From Achatina immaculata (lineage: Eukaryota > Mollusca > Gastropoda > Stylommatophora > Achatinidae), in NCBI GenBank assembly GCA_009760885.1, contig CM019701.1:17460975-17524974 (forward strand): a stretch of 64,000 bases of DNA. Direction: 5' to 3'. The notes under the pieces were generated by a model. The model had not been told where the DNA came from, did no database searches, and saw only the letters and a list, made by a program, of their open reading frames with translations. The translations under genes and the position numbers were made by a program. Each line of letters begins with the position of its first letter. Position 1 is the stretch's first letter. Positions 42,900-55,200 of the stretch are shown one piece after another.

Positions 42900-44690
42900 G
42901 AACAGTTGACTGGGTCACTGTTGTATGGTAAGTGTGTACTAGTGTAATGACCGGGTCACTGTTACGTTGTGTATACACGTGTAATGACCGGGTCACTGTT
43001 ATATGACAAGTGTGTATTAGTATAATGACCATATCACTGTTACATTGTGTGTACTAGTATAATGACTGAGTCATTGTTATATGGTAAGTGTGTACTAATG
43101 TAATGACCGGGTCGCTGTTACATTGTGTGTACTAGTGTAATGACTGGGTCTCTGTTACATTGTGTGTACTAGTGTAATGACCGGGTCGCTGTTACATTGT
43201 GTGTACTAGTGTAATGACTGAGTCACTGTTATTTTGTGTGTACTAGTGTAATGACCGGGTCACTGTTATATTACGTGTATTAGGGTAATGATCGGGTCAC
43301 TGTTATATTGCAAGTGTGTACTATTGTAATGACCGGGTCAATGCCTGTATAATGACAAGGTTACTGTAAGTGTGTGTAATGTCCAGGTTACTGTATGTAT
43401 AATGACCGGGTCATGTTAGTGTGTATAAGGACCAGGTTACTGTAAATGTGTATAATGGCCTGATTTCTCTCTCTCTCTCTCACTCTCTCTCTCTCTGAAC
43501 CTTAAGTGCCCAGGGCACATGGGGCTTCCGCAAGGGTTTTCCACAAATGCCTGTCCTTCGCCTTTTTTTCTGCTCTTGCCCAGGTGAGCCCTCTATTGCT
43601 CAACATCCTTTCTGTTGTTCTTCTCCATGTCTCTTTTGGTCTACCCTTACTTCTGTTCCCCTGTGGTGTCCATCTTAGTGTTATTTTTGGTAGTGAGTTG
43701 TCAGTCATTCGGACCACATGTCCCAACCATTGCCAGTGTCTTTCCTCAATAATTGTTGTCAGTGGCTTCATCTGTATTTCTGCCAACAAGATGTTATTTC
43801 TTATGGTGTTTGGCCAAAATATTTTTCTAATTCTTCGTAAACATTTAGTCTGGAAAGAATTAAGCTTGTTTTCTATGGTTTTGGTGATTTTCCAGCATTC
43901 ACTTCCATAGAGTAGTACACTTAGAACATTACTCTTAAATATCCTGATTTTCGTATTTATGCTTAGTTTTTTTTTAATTTCCACTGCAAAAGCCTGGTTT
44001 GCTCTAGTAAGTCTGCTGTTGATGTCCTCTGTGCTGTCTCCATTTTCTACTACTCTACTACCAAGATATACAAATTCGTTGACCTCCTCCACTAACTTGC
44101 TATCTACTCTGGGTAATGGCCTGATCACCGTGTGTATAATGGCCTGATTACTGTGTGTATAATGACAGGGTTACTGTGTGTATAATGACCGGGTTACTGT
44201 GTGTACAATGACTGGATTACTTTAAGTGTGGATAATGACCAGATTACAGTAAACGTGTATAATGACCGGATTACTGGAAACGTATAATGACATGATTACT
44301 ATAAACGTGTACAATGACCGGATTACTTTAAGTGTAGATAATGACCAGATTACAGTAAACGTGTATAATGACCGGATTACTGGAAACGTATAATGACATG
44401 ATTACTATAAACGTGTATAATGACCGGATTACTATAAGCGTGTATAATGACCGGATTACTGTGTGTACAATGTCCGGGCCATTTTAGCGTGTATAATGAC
44501 AGGATTACTGTAAGTTTGTATAATGACCGGGTCATATTTAGCGTGTATAATGACCGGATTACTGTAAGTATATATAATGACCGGGTTATTGTAAATGTGC
44601 ATATGTATGATCAAGTGTAAATGTGTATAATGACTGGGTTACTGTAAGTGTGTACAATGACTGAGCCACTTTTAGCGTGTATAATGAAAT
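42900..44690. repeat. Degenerate 24- to 35-bp array (TAATGACCGGGTCACTGTTA)
   Basis: Units with TAATGACCGGGT(C/T)ACTG and GTGTGTACTAGTG on the left, GTGTATAATGACCGGATTACTG on the right of a LINE insertion (43465-44113). The array begins about 20 bp upstream of the exon 42759-42884 acceptor. On host sense many units contain AACAGTGACC, weakly acceptor-like. Confidence 0.9.
43465..44113 (-). mobile_element. RTE-like LINE copy, family 1, 5'-truncated
   Basis: Uninterrupted 208-residue minus frame (43502-44128): VDSKLVEEVNEFVYLGSRVV, LLYGSECWKITKTIENKLNS, LRRIRKIFWPNTIRN, RHWQWLGHVVRM and SKGRPKETWRRTTERM, the conserved C-terminal part after the RT catalytic site. It ends in a (GA)n tail (CT-run at 43466-43496). 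TAATGGCCTGAT at 43453-43464 and 44114-44125 flanks it, though this also belongs to the host array. The least decayed LINE piece in the window. Confidence 0.9.
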
Positions 44691-44809
44691 GTAAAGATTT
44701 ACGTGAGGTAAATCCTGATATTTCCACAGATGGTTATACAGAATCTTTAAGAGACTTCATACTCGACACGCTCCTTCCCCAGTATCACCATCACTTCACT
44801 GTAAAATGT

Positions 44810-45357
44810 TCATTTCATAGTGATATGTCCACTGTATAGTGATAAATGTTCACTTCGTAGTGATATGTTCACTTCATAGTGATATGTTCATTTCTTAGTG
44901 ATATGCTCATTTCGTAGTGATATACTCATTTCGTAGTGATATGTTCACCTCATAGTGATAAGCTCACGTCGTAGTAATATATTCACTTAATAGTGATATG
45001 TTCACTTCGCAGTGATGTGCTCACTTCTTAGTTATATGTTCACTTTCCCGTCATATGCTCAGATCATCTCGACATACACACACACATCATCGTGATATGT
45101 TTCTCTCATCACATCGCTGTCATCTGACCGTGAAATGTGATACATCTTTTGATCAATTTATTGACAGCTTGTGCTAGATCTTTTGATCAATTTGCTGACA
45201 ATTTGTGCTAGATATTTTGATCAATTTACTAACAACTAGTGGTAGATCTTTTGATCAATTTACTAACAACTAATGGTAGATCTTTTGATCAATTTACTGA
45301 CAACTTGTGCTAGATCCATTGATCAATTTACCAACAACTAGTGCTACATCTTTTGAT
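44810..45357. repeat. Two short tandem arrays (21 bp and 35 bp)
   Basis: 44815-45055: about eleven ~21-bp units, TAGTGATATGTTCACTTCG. 45145-45357: six ~35-bp units, GATCTTTTGATCAATTTACT plus AACAACTAGTG. Confidence 0.9.
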
Positions 45358-45545
45358 CAAAGTCGACCACGTGAAACTCTGAAGAGGACATTGTTAAGAG
45401 AGGCCAATTTAGTTAGCATAAAATCCCTTGATGATATTGAAATACTCGCAGAGAACAGGAAAAGTTGGCGAACTGCCATGCAAGCCCTAGTGACGTTTAT
45501 CAGCACAAGAAGGATTGTCACAAACAGAATACTTCTTCTTTAGAA
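45358..45545 (+). pseudogene. RTE-like LINE fragment, family 2
   Basis: Plus strand SRPRETLKRTLLREANLVSI and AENRKSWRTAMQAL match the C-terminal end of the copies at 14475-14890 and 55735-56440. Only the last ~190 bp are present. Confidence 0.88.
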
Positions 45546-45649
45546 CTATAATCATGCGACAAAGGTGACTTAGTGTTACAACAAATGTTGAACAAATATT
45601 TAGACTAATGGTATTTATCAAAGAACATGGCAATTATCAGATGAAAAGC

Positions 45650-45654
<5 letters not shown>

Positions 45655-45692
<38 letters not shown>
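45655..45692. repeat. (TC)n microsatellite directly after a donor
   Basis: About 18 CT units. On host sense it is (GA)n starting 8 bp into the intron after exon 45700-45828. Confidence 0.95.
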
Positions 45693-45693
<1 letters not shown>

Positions 45694-45699
45694 ACTAAC

Positions 45700-45828
45700 C
45701 GGTGCTTCCACTACAGAAATCCGTTTTGCTACAAAGGGACATTCAGATTCCACATTTAAATCCAAATTTTTGTCCGAGCTTTGAACATTCTGTTCTGTGA
45801 CATCATCCTTATCTAGGGGCTTATCAAT
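45700..45828 (-). CDS. Host gene exon (43 codons, acidic, not coiled coil)
   Basis: Acceptor TTCTAATCCACAG and donor GCACCG|GTTAGTG, phase 0 throughout. Reads IDKPLDKDDVTEQNVQSSDK, NLDLNVESECPFVAKRISVV and EAP. Acidic, with no heptads, unlike the other internal exons. It sits in the expected order and phase between exon 62031-62156 and exon 42759-42884. Could be a cassette exon; needs transcript support. Confidence 0.72.
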
Positions 45829-45840
45829 CTGTGGATTAGA

Positions 45841-46105
45841 ATGATTGTTTCACTTTATGCAATGATTGTTTCACTTTATGCAATGATTGTTTCACTTTAT
45901 CCAGAAAAAAGAGACCATGTGAGTATGTATGTAGACGAAAGTCAAAACCAGCTATTTATAATACAAAAAAAACCACAGAATATTCATAATAGTAAGAAAA
46001 CACAGAATATTCATAATAGTAAGAAAACACAGAATATTGATAATAGTAAGAAAACACAGAATATTGACAATAGTAAGAAAAAAAGAGTATTACATTATGC
46101 CATAA
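45841..46105. repeat. Short tandem repeats upstream of an exon
   Basis: Three 19-bp units, ATGATTGTTTCACTTTATG, lie next to the exon 45700-45828 acceptor. 45965-46080 has four ~28-bp units with AAAACACAGAATATT and ATAATAGTAAG. Confidence 0.9.
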
Positions 46106-46159
46106 AGACAGTATTACTTCATGTCTATGAGATTATGAGACAGGCAAAACAGAAAGTCT

Positions 46160-47045
46160 AAACTATAGACATAAATATTGTCGTGGAGACATACAAGACA
46201 TGTACCAGCGACGGACATAAAAGTTGTCGTGGAGACATATAAGACATATACCAGGGACGGATATAAATATTGTCGTTGAGACATACAAGACATGTACCAG
46301 CGACGGACATAAAAGTTGTCGTGGAGACATACAAGACATATACCAGGGACGGATATAAAAGTTGTCGTGGAGACATATAAGACATATATCAGGGACGGAC
46401 ATAAATATTGTTGTGGAGAAATATAAGACATATACCAGAGACGGACATAAAAGTTGTCGTGGAGACAAATGAGACATGTACCAGAGACGGACATAAATGT
46501 TGTGCTGGAGACAGATAAGACATGTACCAGGGACGGACATAAATATTGTCGTGAAGACAGATAAGACATGTACCAGGGACGGACATAAATGTTGTCGTGA
46601 AGACAGATGAGACATGTACCAGGTACGGACATAAATGCTGTCGTGGAGACAAATGAGACATGTACCAGGGACGGACATAAATGTTGTCGTGGAGACAGAT
46701 AAGACATGTACCAGGGACGGACATAAATGTTGTCGTGGAGACAGATGAGACATGTACCAGGACGGACATAAATGTTGTCGTGGAGACAGATGAGACATGT
46801 ACCAGGGACGGACATAAAAGTTGTCGTGGAGACAGATGAGACATGTACCAGGGACGGACATAAATGTTGTCGTGGAGACAGATAAGACATGTACCAGGGA
46901 CGGACATAAATGTTGTCGTGGAGACAGATAAGACATGTACCAGGGACGGACATAAAAGTTGTCGTGGAGACAGATAAGACATGTACCAGGGACGGACATA
47001 AAAGTTGTCGTGGAGACAGATAAGACATGTACCAGGGACGGACAT
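46160..47045. repeat. 46-bp minisatellite open in all three minus frames
   Basis: About 19 units with GACATGTACCAGGGACGGAC, ATAAATGTTGTCGTGGAGA. Since 46 is not a multiple of three and the minus strand has no stop in any phase, three overlapping minus frames of 278-428 codons cross it. They are products of composition, not genes. Confidence 0.93.
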
Positions 47046-47109
47046 AAAAGCTGACGAATTTTTTAGGGAAATAAAAATTTTCAAATATGAAGCAGCGAAA
47101 CTCTGGCAT

Positions 47110-47402
47110 ATTAAACTGATGGAGCACAATAAAGTGATGGAGCACAATAAAGTGATGGAGCACAATAAAGTGATGGAGCACAATAAAGTGATGGAGCACA
47201 ATAAAGTGATGGAACACAATAAAGTGATAGAGCGCAAGTAAAATGACTGAGCACAATACTTTATTAGAGCACAGTAAATTGATGGAGCACAGCAAACTGA
47301 TTGAGCATAATAAATTGATGGAGCACAGTAAATTGATAGAACACAGTAAACTGATGGAGCACAGTAAATTTATGGAGCACAATAAATTGATGGAGCACAA
47401 TG
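47110..47402. repeat. 18-bp minisatellite (GATGGAGCACAATAAAGT)
   Basis: Sixteen units, diverging to the right. It contains AATAAA on the plus strand, antisense to the host gene. Confidence 0.93.
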
Positions 47403-47479
47403 TTTTTTGGTAAAATAAAAGGTAAAGATAGATATATCACGCCATGTAGGCACCTAGGATATATGCTATATTCTTTGAT

Positions 47480-47660
47480 CTGTCGGCATACTCCAGTGTG
47501 ATTGTGTGAGTGCTACGCCCGCCTGCCTGTTCCGTCCTACTCCGGAAGAAGCCAGTTACCAGTTTCTACAGCTGGGGGACTGAGGCGCCCCTGGCCAGAT
47601 TCGAACCACCGACCTTCGCCACGAGAGACGTGCATTAACCACTTAGCCACTGAGACACCA
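47480..47660 (-). mobile_element. tRNA-derived SINE
   Basis: The minus strand starts GGTGTCTCAGTGGCTAAGTG, an A-box-like TGGCTAAGTGG, and has GGTTCGAATCT as B box. The first seven bases pair with GGGCGCC (with G-U pairs), as in a tRNA acceptor stem. After it come CAGTCCCCCAGCTGTAGAAA and CTGGCTTCTTCCGGAGTAGG, the SINE body also seen at 16538-16612. The T-stem is poorly paired, so this is a SINE, not a tRNA gene. Confidence 0.82.
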
Positions 47661-47699
47661 TGTTTTATGGTTAGCTTTCTATATTAAAAAAAAGCGGTC

Positions 47700-47800
47700 A
47701 AAGCATTTCAGAAGACGAGAGAAAGAAACATGACGAGAGAATGACAAAGATTCGAACCACAGATTCCGGTAGAATTAGCAACCGCCTGGCCTTGTCATCT
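47700..47800 (-). mobile_element. Second, weaker tRNA-like fragment
   Basis: Minus strand has GGCCAGGCGGTTGCTAATTC and GTGGTTCGAATCTTTG, resembling A and B boxes with the right spacing. No body or tail recognised. Confidence 0.5.
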
Positions 47801-47849
47801 TTTTTTCACGTTTAAAATACTTTGACTGCCATTTCTACAAAGTTGACCA

Positions 47850-48250
47850 CACAACACCGTGTTAAATCACTTCTCTGTGCTAAGTCACTTCACAGTGTTA
47901 AATAACTACAGTGTGTTATATAACTCCACTGTGTTAAATAACTACACTCTTCTAAATCACTTCACTGCTTTAAATAACCCCACCGTGTTAAATAACTTCA
48001 CTGTGCTAAATCAATCCACTGTGTTAAAAAACTTCACTGTGCTAGATCACTTAATCGCTTCACTGTGCTAAATCACATCTCTGTGCTAAATAATTTCACT
48101 GTGCTAAATATCTTCACTGTGCTAAATCACTTCACTGTGGTAAATAACTTCACTATGCTAAATAACTTCACTGTGCTAAATAAGTTCCCTGTGCTAAATC
48201 ACTCCAGTGTTAAATAACTCTTTTGTGTTAAATTACTTCACCGTGAGAAA
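47850..48250. repeat. Degenerate ~18-bp array (TTCACTGTGCTAAATAAC)
   Basis: About 22 units of CACTGTG(C/T)TAAAT(A/C)A; strongly diverged. Confidence 0.9.
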
Positions 48251-49338
48251 TCTCCATTGTTTATTGTTGGAAAAACTTTACTTAAAGTCATAAACGGAAA
48301 CCTTTGTGTAAACAAATCTTGTGCTTACTTCCTGTTATTACTGTCCAGGTAACAGTCAATATTTTCAGGAAACTACATGCGTATGTGTGTTTGTTTGCTT
48401 AAAATTGTATACCCGCCAGAGACTAAACTTAAGCGACAGAATTTCTGTGTCATGATCTCGTTTCCTTTCCAGGTGTCACGATTTCAGACACGCATGTACC
48501 AGCTTGGTTACTGAACTTTTTTTTCCTGGTAAGTGTTAAGATTCGTGTTTCTTCTCACTTTCCTCATTCTTTCTATCTTTTTGTAAAACCGAACCACACA
48601 CTTCTACCTACTTTCATTACTAGAATCAGTTTTACCGCACTCGTCATTTCTCTTAATCGTGAACACTGTTACAGAAGACACAAGTTGGAAAATATATCAC
48701 TCACAGGAAAACTAAAGGAAAAAGAGAGAGAGAGGAATGTCAAAAGGAAATAGTTTGAATGGGATAACTAGGTGGAAGGCAAGATAAAAGGACAGACAAA
48801 ATTAGCACAAAATGTGGAAAAAAACAGTGCATAAAGGAGAAGTATGATTTCCAGCCGTTGAATGAATGATGAATGAATGACTGAATGAATGAATGAACAT
48901 GCTTGGAAAATTCATGAAGTGAACAATTTCAGTAAAACGAATAAAGATAAAGGTAACATCCGAACGTGCGCATGAAAACTGACACAACGACTACAGTGGA
49001 CAAAGAATAAACCTACAAACTTCAGAAATATATTTTTCATTAAAACAACTGCGCACACTCCTCCAGGTATAGATGAGATTTTTTTTTTTAAATGAACGCA
49101 AATGCAAACATCGAGAACTGGGAAAAAAAAACTAAAGCAAATCGTGTCTTTTTTCCGCTCATTCTCGCTACATTTTCTTCTGAAGCTATGTGCCAGGTGA
49201 GTTTTCTCTGATATGTGCGAGTAAATAATGTATCAGAACAGAGAAGATGGTTTTCACAAGTGCTATCTTTAGAAAAATCTAATAGTGATCTGATACCTTC
49301 CTCAATATACACAGCAGTGTATAGAGAATGTTGAAATC
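48251..49338. other. Intron with interspersed repeat copy 3
   Basis: 48540-48670 matches the repeat at 5150-5350 and 23720-23890 (TTTTGTAAAACCGAACCACA). (GAATGAAT)n near 48858-48897. A 74-codon minus frame at 49088-49312 lacks convincing splice borders, so I do not call it. Confidence 0.6.
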
Positions 49339-49339
49339 G

Positions 49340-50030
49340 TTCTGTGCTGATCTACCTCTGTGTACAGACTGATACCAGCTCCGTGCTGATCTACCTCTGT
49401 GTACAGAATGATTATGCTAACTCTGTGCTGATCTACCTCTGTGTACAGAATGATTATACCAACTCTGTGCTGACTTACTTCTGTGTACAGAATGATAATA
49501 CCTACTCTGTGCTGACTTACTTCTGTGTATAGTCTGATGATACCAACTCTGTGCTGACTTACTTCTGTGTACAGAATGATGATACCAACTCTGTGCTGAC
49601 TTACTTCTGTTTACAGAATGATAATACCTACTCTATGCTGACTTACTTCTGTGTACAGTCTGATGATACCAACTCTATGCTGACTTACTTCTGTGTACAG
49701 AATGATAATACCTACTCTGTGCTGACTTACTTCTGTGTACAGTCTGATGATACCAACTCTGTGCTGACTTACTTCTGTGTACAGAATGATAATACCTACT
49801 CTGTGCTGACTTACTTCTGTGTATAGTCTGATGATACCAACTCTGTGCTGACTTACTTCTCTGTACAGAATGATAATACCTACTCTGTGCTGACTTACTT
49901 CTGTGTATAGTCTGATGATACCAACTCTGTGCTGACTTACGTCTGTGTACAGAATGATAATACCTACTCCATGCTGACTTATTTCTATGTACAGTCTGAT
50001 GATACCAACTCTGTGCTGACCTATGTCACT
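49340..50030. repeat. 42-bp minisatellite with donor-like units
   Basis: About 16 units with CTCTGTGCTGACTTACTTCT and GTGTACAGAATGATAATACC. On the host strand, TGTACACAGAAGTAAGTCAG combines an acceptor-like CACAG and a GTAAGT. No neighbouring exon was found that could be its source. Confidence 0.92.
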
Positions 50031-50199
50031 TTATCCTCATCATGACCTCTACTGATGGTGTGACTACATTTTACCCCAAAATCTTGACCACAAAAATTCT
50101 AGACACAAAACATAGACTATGTGATGGAGGCAACAATGACAATTTATATGAAGAAGAGCAAAGTGACTTTCCAATGATATTATACACACACGAACACAA

Positions 50200-53100
50200 T
50201 TAAATACACATACACACACACTCACACATCCAGGCATATATCACACATTCAGACACAAATCACACATTCAGACACACATCACACATTCAGACACACATCA
50301 CACATTCAGACACACATCACATGTTCAGACATTCAGACACACACTCACATTCACACATTCATACATTCAGACACACACTCATACATTCAGACATTCAGGT
50401 ACACACTCACACACTCACACATTCAGACACACATCACACATTCAGACAAACATCACACATTCAGACACACTCACACATTCAGACACACACTCATACATTC
50501 AGACATTCAGGTACACACTCACACACTCACACATTCAGACACACATCACACATTCAGACAAACATCACACATTCAGACACACTCACACATTCAGACACAC
50601 ATCACACATTCAGACACACATCACACATTCAGACACACATCACACATTCAGACAAATATCACACATTCAGACACACATCACACATTCAGACACACATCAC
50701 ACATTCAGACACACATCACACATTCAGACACACTAACATATTCAGACACACTCACACATTCAGACACACATCACACATTCAGACAAACATCACACATTCA
50801 GACACACATCACACATTCAGGCACACATCACACATTCAGACACACATCACACAGTCAGACATACATCACACATTCAGACACACTCACACATTCAGACACA
50901 CATCACACATTCAGACACACATCACACATTCAGACACACTCACACATTCAGACACACATCACACATTCAGACACATATCACACATTCAGACACACATCAT
51001 ACTTTCAGACACACATCACACATTCAGACAAACATCAAACATTCAGACAAACATCACACATTCAGACACACTCACATATTCAGACACACATCACACATTC
51101 AGACACACATCACACATTCAGACACATATCACACATTCAGACACACATCACACATTCAGACACACATCACACATTCAGACACACATCACACATTCAGACA
51201 CACTAACATATTCAGACACACTCACACATTCAGACACACATCACACATTCAGACACACATCACACATTCAGACACACATCACACATTCAGACACACATCA
51301 CACATTCAGACACACATCACACATTCAGACACATAACACACATTTAGACACACATCACACATTCAGACACACTCACACATTCAGACACATATCACACATT
51401 TAGACACACATCACACATTCAGACACACATCACACATTCAGATATACTCACACATTCAGACACACTCACACATTCAGACACACATCACACATTCAGACAC
51501 ACATCACACATTCAGACACACATCACACATTCAGACACACTCACACATTCAGACACACATCACACATTTAGACACACATCACACATTCAGACACACATCA
51601 CACATTCAGATATATTCACACATTCAGACACACATCACACATTCAGACACACATCACACATTCAGACAAACATCACACATTCAGACACACATCACACATT
51701 CAGACACACATCACACATTCAGACACACATCACACATTCAGACACACATCACACATTCAGACACACATCACACATTCAGACACATAACACACATTTAGAC
51801 ACACATCACACATTCAGACACACTCACACATTCAGACACATATCACACATTTAGACACACATCACACATTCAGACACACATCACACATTCAGATATACTC
51901 ACACATTCAGACACACTCACACATTCAGACACACATCACACATTCAGACACACATCACACATTCAGACACACATCACACATTCAGACACACTCACACATT
52001 CAGACACACATCACACATTTAGACACACATCACACATTCAGACACACATCACACATTCAGATATATTCACACATTCAGACACATCACACATTCAGACACA
52101 CATCACACATTCAGACAAACATCACACATTCAGACACATCACACATTCAGACACACATCACACATTCAGACACACATCACACATTCAGACACACTCACAC
52201 ATTCAGACACATAACACACATTCAGACACACATCACACATTCAGACAAACATCACACATTCAGACACACATCACACATTCAGACACACATCACACATTCA
52301 GACACACATCACACATTCAGACACACTCACACATTCAGACACATAACACACATTTAGACACACATCACACATTCAGACACACTCACACATTCAGACACAT
52401 ATCACACATTGAGACACACATCACACATTCAGACACACATCACACATTCAGATATACTCACACATTCAGACACACATCACACATTCAGACACATATCACA
52501 CATTCAGACACATATCACACATTCAGACACACATCACACATTCAGACACACTCACACATTCAGACACACATCACACATTTAGACACACATCACACATTCA
52601 GACACACATCACACATTCAGATATACTCACACATTCAGACACACATCACACATTCAGACACACATCACACATTCAGACACACATCACACATTCAGACAAA
52701 CATCACACATTCAGACACACACTCACAAATTCACACATTCAGACACACATTCACATATTCACACATTCAGACACACATTCACACATTCATACATACACTC
52801 ACATTCTCACATTCAGACATACACTCACATTCACACATTCACACATTCACACATTCAGACATACATTCACACATTCAGACATACACTCACACATTCACAC
52901 ATTCAGACATACACTCACATTCAGACATACATTCACACATTCAGACATACACTCACACATTCACACATTCACACATACACTCACATTCACACATTCAGAC
53001 ATACATTCACACATTCACACAATCAGACACACATTCACACATTCAGACACACATCACACATTCAGACACATCACACATTCAGACACACTCACACATTCAG

Positions 53101-53430
53101 ACACACATCACACATTCAGACAAACATCACACATTCAGACACACATCACACATTCAGACACATATCACACATTCAGACACATATCACACATTCAGACACA
53201 CATCACACATTCAGACACACATCACACATTCAGACACACATCACACATTCAGACACACATCACACATTCAGACACACATCACACATTCAGACACATATCA
53301 CACATTCAGACACACATCACACATTCAGACACACATCACACATTCAGACACACATCACACATTCAGACACACATCACACATTCAGACACACATCACACAT
53401 TCAGACATTCAGACACACACTCAACGCACA
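50200..53430. repeat. 19-bp satellite array (CACACATCACACATTCAGA), 3.2 kb
   Basis: About 170 units, with variants CACTCACACATTCAGA, ATATCACACATTCAGA and AGATATACTCACACATTCAG. Higher-order structure is visible: a ~120-bp block starting near 50388 recurs near 50508, and a ~450-bp block from about 51333 recurs near 51783. 52700-53030 has a different, shorter unit (ACATTCACACATTCAGACAT). The 360-codon plus frame is a repeat artefact. Confidence 0.95.
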
Positions 53431-54630
53431 GACACACACAGACAGAATCACGTAGTCTTCTCTTTTATAACTACCCCTCAAAATGTGTAAGTAAACAAGC
53501 AATTCCCTTCATATTTTACTGTGTTAAAATGATACTGGCATAAGAGTATTAGTCTGTTAACATGATACTACCACTGTGTTGACATGAGAGTATTAATCTG
53601 TTGACATGATACTGTCATTGTGCTGATGTGATAATACTAGTCTTTTGATATGATAATGTCACTATGTAAGAACATATCATGCTGTTTCTTTTATTAAAAT
53701 AAGAACTAAAGCAACGACAACAAAAATCAGCAGCTCCAGTTTCTTGTATAAGTTCTCTGAACTACGTTTTTCTTCTTCTTTGGGACGGCCTATGTCTTAG
53801 TTCTGCACTCAGAAACTGCACACGTAGATCGCTTTTCTATTTACCGTCAATTTTCTTAAAGAAAATAAATTGCGAAAATTTTTTGCACAAAGGTAAAAAT
53901 CATAAAACATAAGAAATCATAAACTCAAACACATAATTTAAATTTTAACTTACGTGAAAAATATACCAAATATGTAAAAAAAAACCACTTACGTGAAAAA
54001 TATACCAAATATGTGACGAAAAAAAAAAACTGCAAAAAAAAGACCAGTCATTGAAGCTTCTGATATGCGTTTATTTTTCACGCATGCGCGCTTTTAGTGT
54101 TTGTGCATGAATACATCCCAGTCGTCGGTTTATTTGAGGGCGAGTAGAGAGATAGTTGTGATATGCCCACGTTGTCTAGCAGTGATGCACGTTTCCATGA
54201 CAACCGCTGGCTGCATCATGCTCCAAACTGACAAGGAAAATTTCTGATTGTATGAAGCAAAAAAATAATGTTTACTCCTTGTTGTTTCTACACTTTACAG
54301 CAGAAAACGTCTTCTATCTCAGCCACTTCAAGCGGTTCCCAAACAGCAATAAAATTATATATATATGGAATGAAAATCACTAGGGACAGGAATGCAATCT
54401 TGGTAGCCTCGCTAAAGTCACCCACAAGACAGCACATGGACTGGGAATCATATACATTCTACAAGCTTGTAGTTTGCGCCGATGCAAACAAAACTAAATC
54501 AATAATAATAAATATTAAGAGACTAATGTACTGGCCAGAGCAAGACTCGTCATGTTAGAAATAAACAAAGGTGAAAGAATGTACAGGATCAGAATATAAC
54601 GCTCAAAACTTCTGTGTTTACTAGCAGCCT
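53431..54630. other. Unique intronic sequence
   Basis: Contains the GC-richer patch at 54060-54240 described separately. A plus-strand 96-codon frame at 54268-54558 has no recognised homology. A 25-bp direct repeat with ACGTGAAAAATATACCAAAT lies at 53950-54015. Confidence 0.5.
54079..54204. promoter_or_regulatory. Candidate regulatory patch: NRF1-like and RFX X-box-like motifs
   Basis: CACGCATGCGCGC (54079-54091) resembles the NRF1 consensus. GTTTCCATGACAAC (54191-54204) is close to the RFX X-box, two half sites around a short spacer. They are about 100 bp apart in a local non-repetitive, CpG-richer island amid AT-rich DNA. An internal promoter or enhancer of the host gene is possible. Motif matches alone are weak evidence. 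Confidence 0.3.
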
Positions 54631-54639
54631 TAAAGTTCT

Positions 54640-54870
54640 TGACATTTTTTTATACCAATAAATCCTTGGCGTTCCTGTATGCCAACAAATCCTTGACGTT
54701 CCTGTAGGACAAGAAATCCTTGATGTTCTTGTATACCAACAAATCCTTGACGTTCTCGTATGGCAGTAAATCCTGAACATTCCTGTAATGCAGTAAATTC
54801 TGGATATTCATGTAATGTAGTAGATTCTGGATATTCATGTATGCCAACAAACCTGGACAGTCCTGTTTGC
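54640..54870. repeat. 30-bp tandem repeat (AAATCCTTGACGTTCCTGTA)
   Basis: Seven to eight diverging units with CCAACAAATCCTTGACGTTC. Multiple of three, so open in several frames; not coding. Confidence 0.88.
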
Positions 54871-55009
54871 CAGTAAAAACTGGATGTTTTGTGCTCAAAC
54901 AAACCAGTGAGCTCGAGAAAGATAACCAACATTTCTGGGGAGAACTCTGAGAATTATACGCAAAGACTCTGATCTGATGAAATGAGAAAATTCTGTGAAA
55001 CAACATGTT

Positions 55010-55200
55010 TGATGTAGGTTTTACAATGTGTCTAGAGCTGTAAACCTAGATGTAGGTTTTACAATGTGTCTAGAGCTGTAAACCTAGATGTAGGTTTTAC
55101 AATGTGTCTAGAGCTGTAAACCTAGATGTAGGTTTTACAATGTGTCTAGAGCTGTAAACCTAGATGTAGGTTTTACAATGTGTCTAGGGCTGTAAGCCTG
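55010..55200. repeat. 38-bp minisatellite, five near-identical copies
   Basis: Units TGTAGGTTTTACAATGTGTC plus TAGAGCTGTAAACCTAGA, spaced 38 bp. Followed by a short repeat of ATGACATCT(G)...TTATCA at 55270-55350. Confidence 0.95.

Noticed and set aside
46114..47400. 428-, 278- and 282-codon minus-strand frames
   Set aside because: Three overlapping phases of one 46-bp satellite; no protein-like composition or splice borders.
47480..47660. Functional tRNA gene
   Set aside because: A and B boxes and an acceptor stem are visible, but the T-stem is mispaired and a SINE body follows; best read as a SINE.
49088..49312. 74-codon minus frame as a host exon
   Set aside because: No clear acceptor/donor pair in the required phase, and the content does not resemble the host protein.
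50321..51403. 360-codon His/Thr/Ser-rich plus frame
   Set aside because: Product of the CACA-rich 19-bp satellite; changes phase with each unit variant.
54268..54558. 96-codon plus-strand frame near the X-box-like site
   Set aside because: No recognisable motif, biased AT-rich codons, no splice support; kept only as unexplained sequence.
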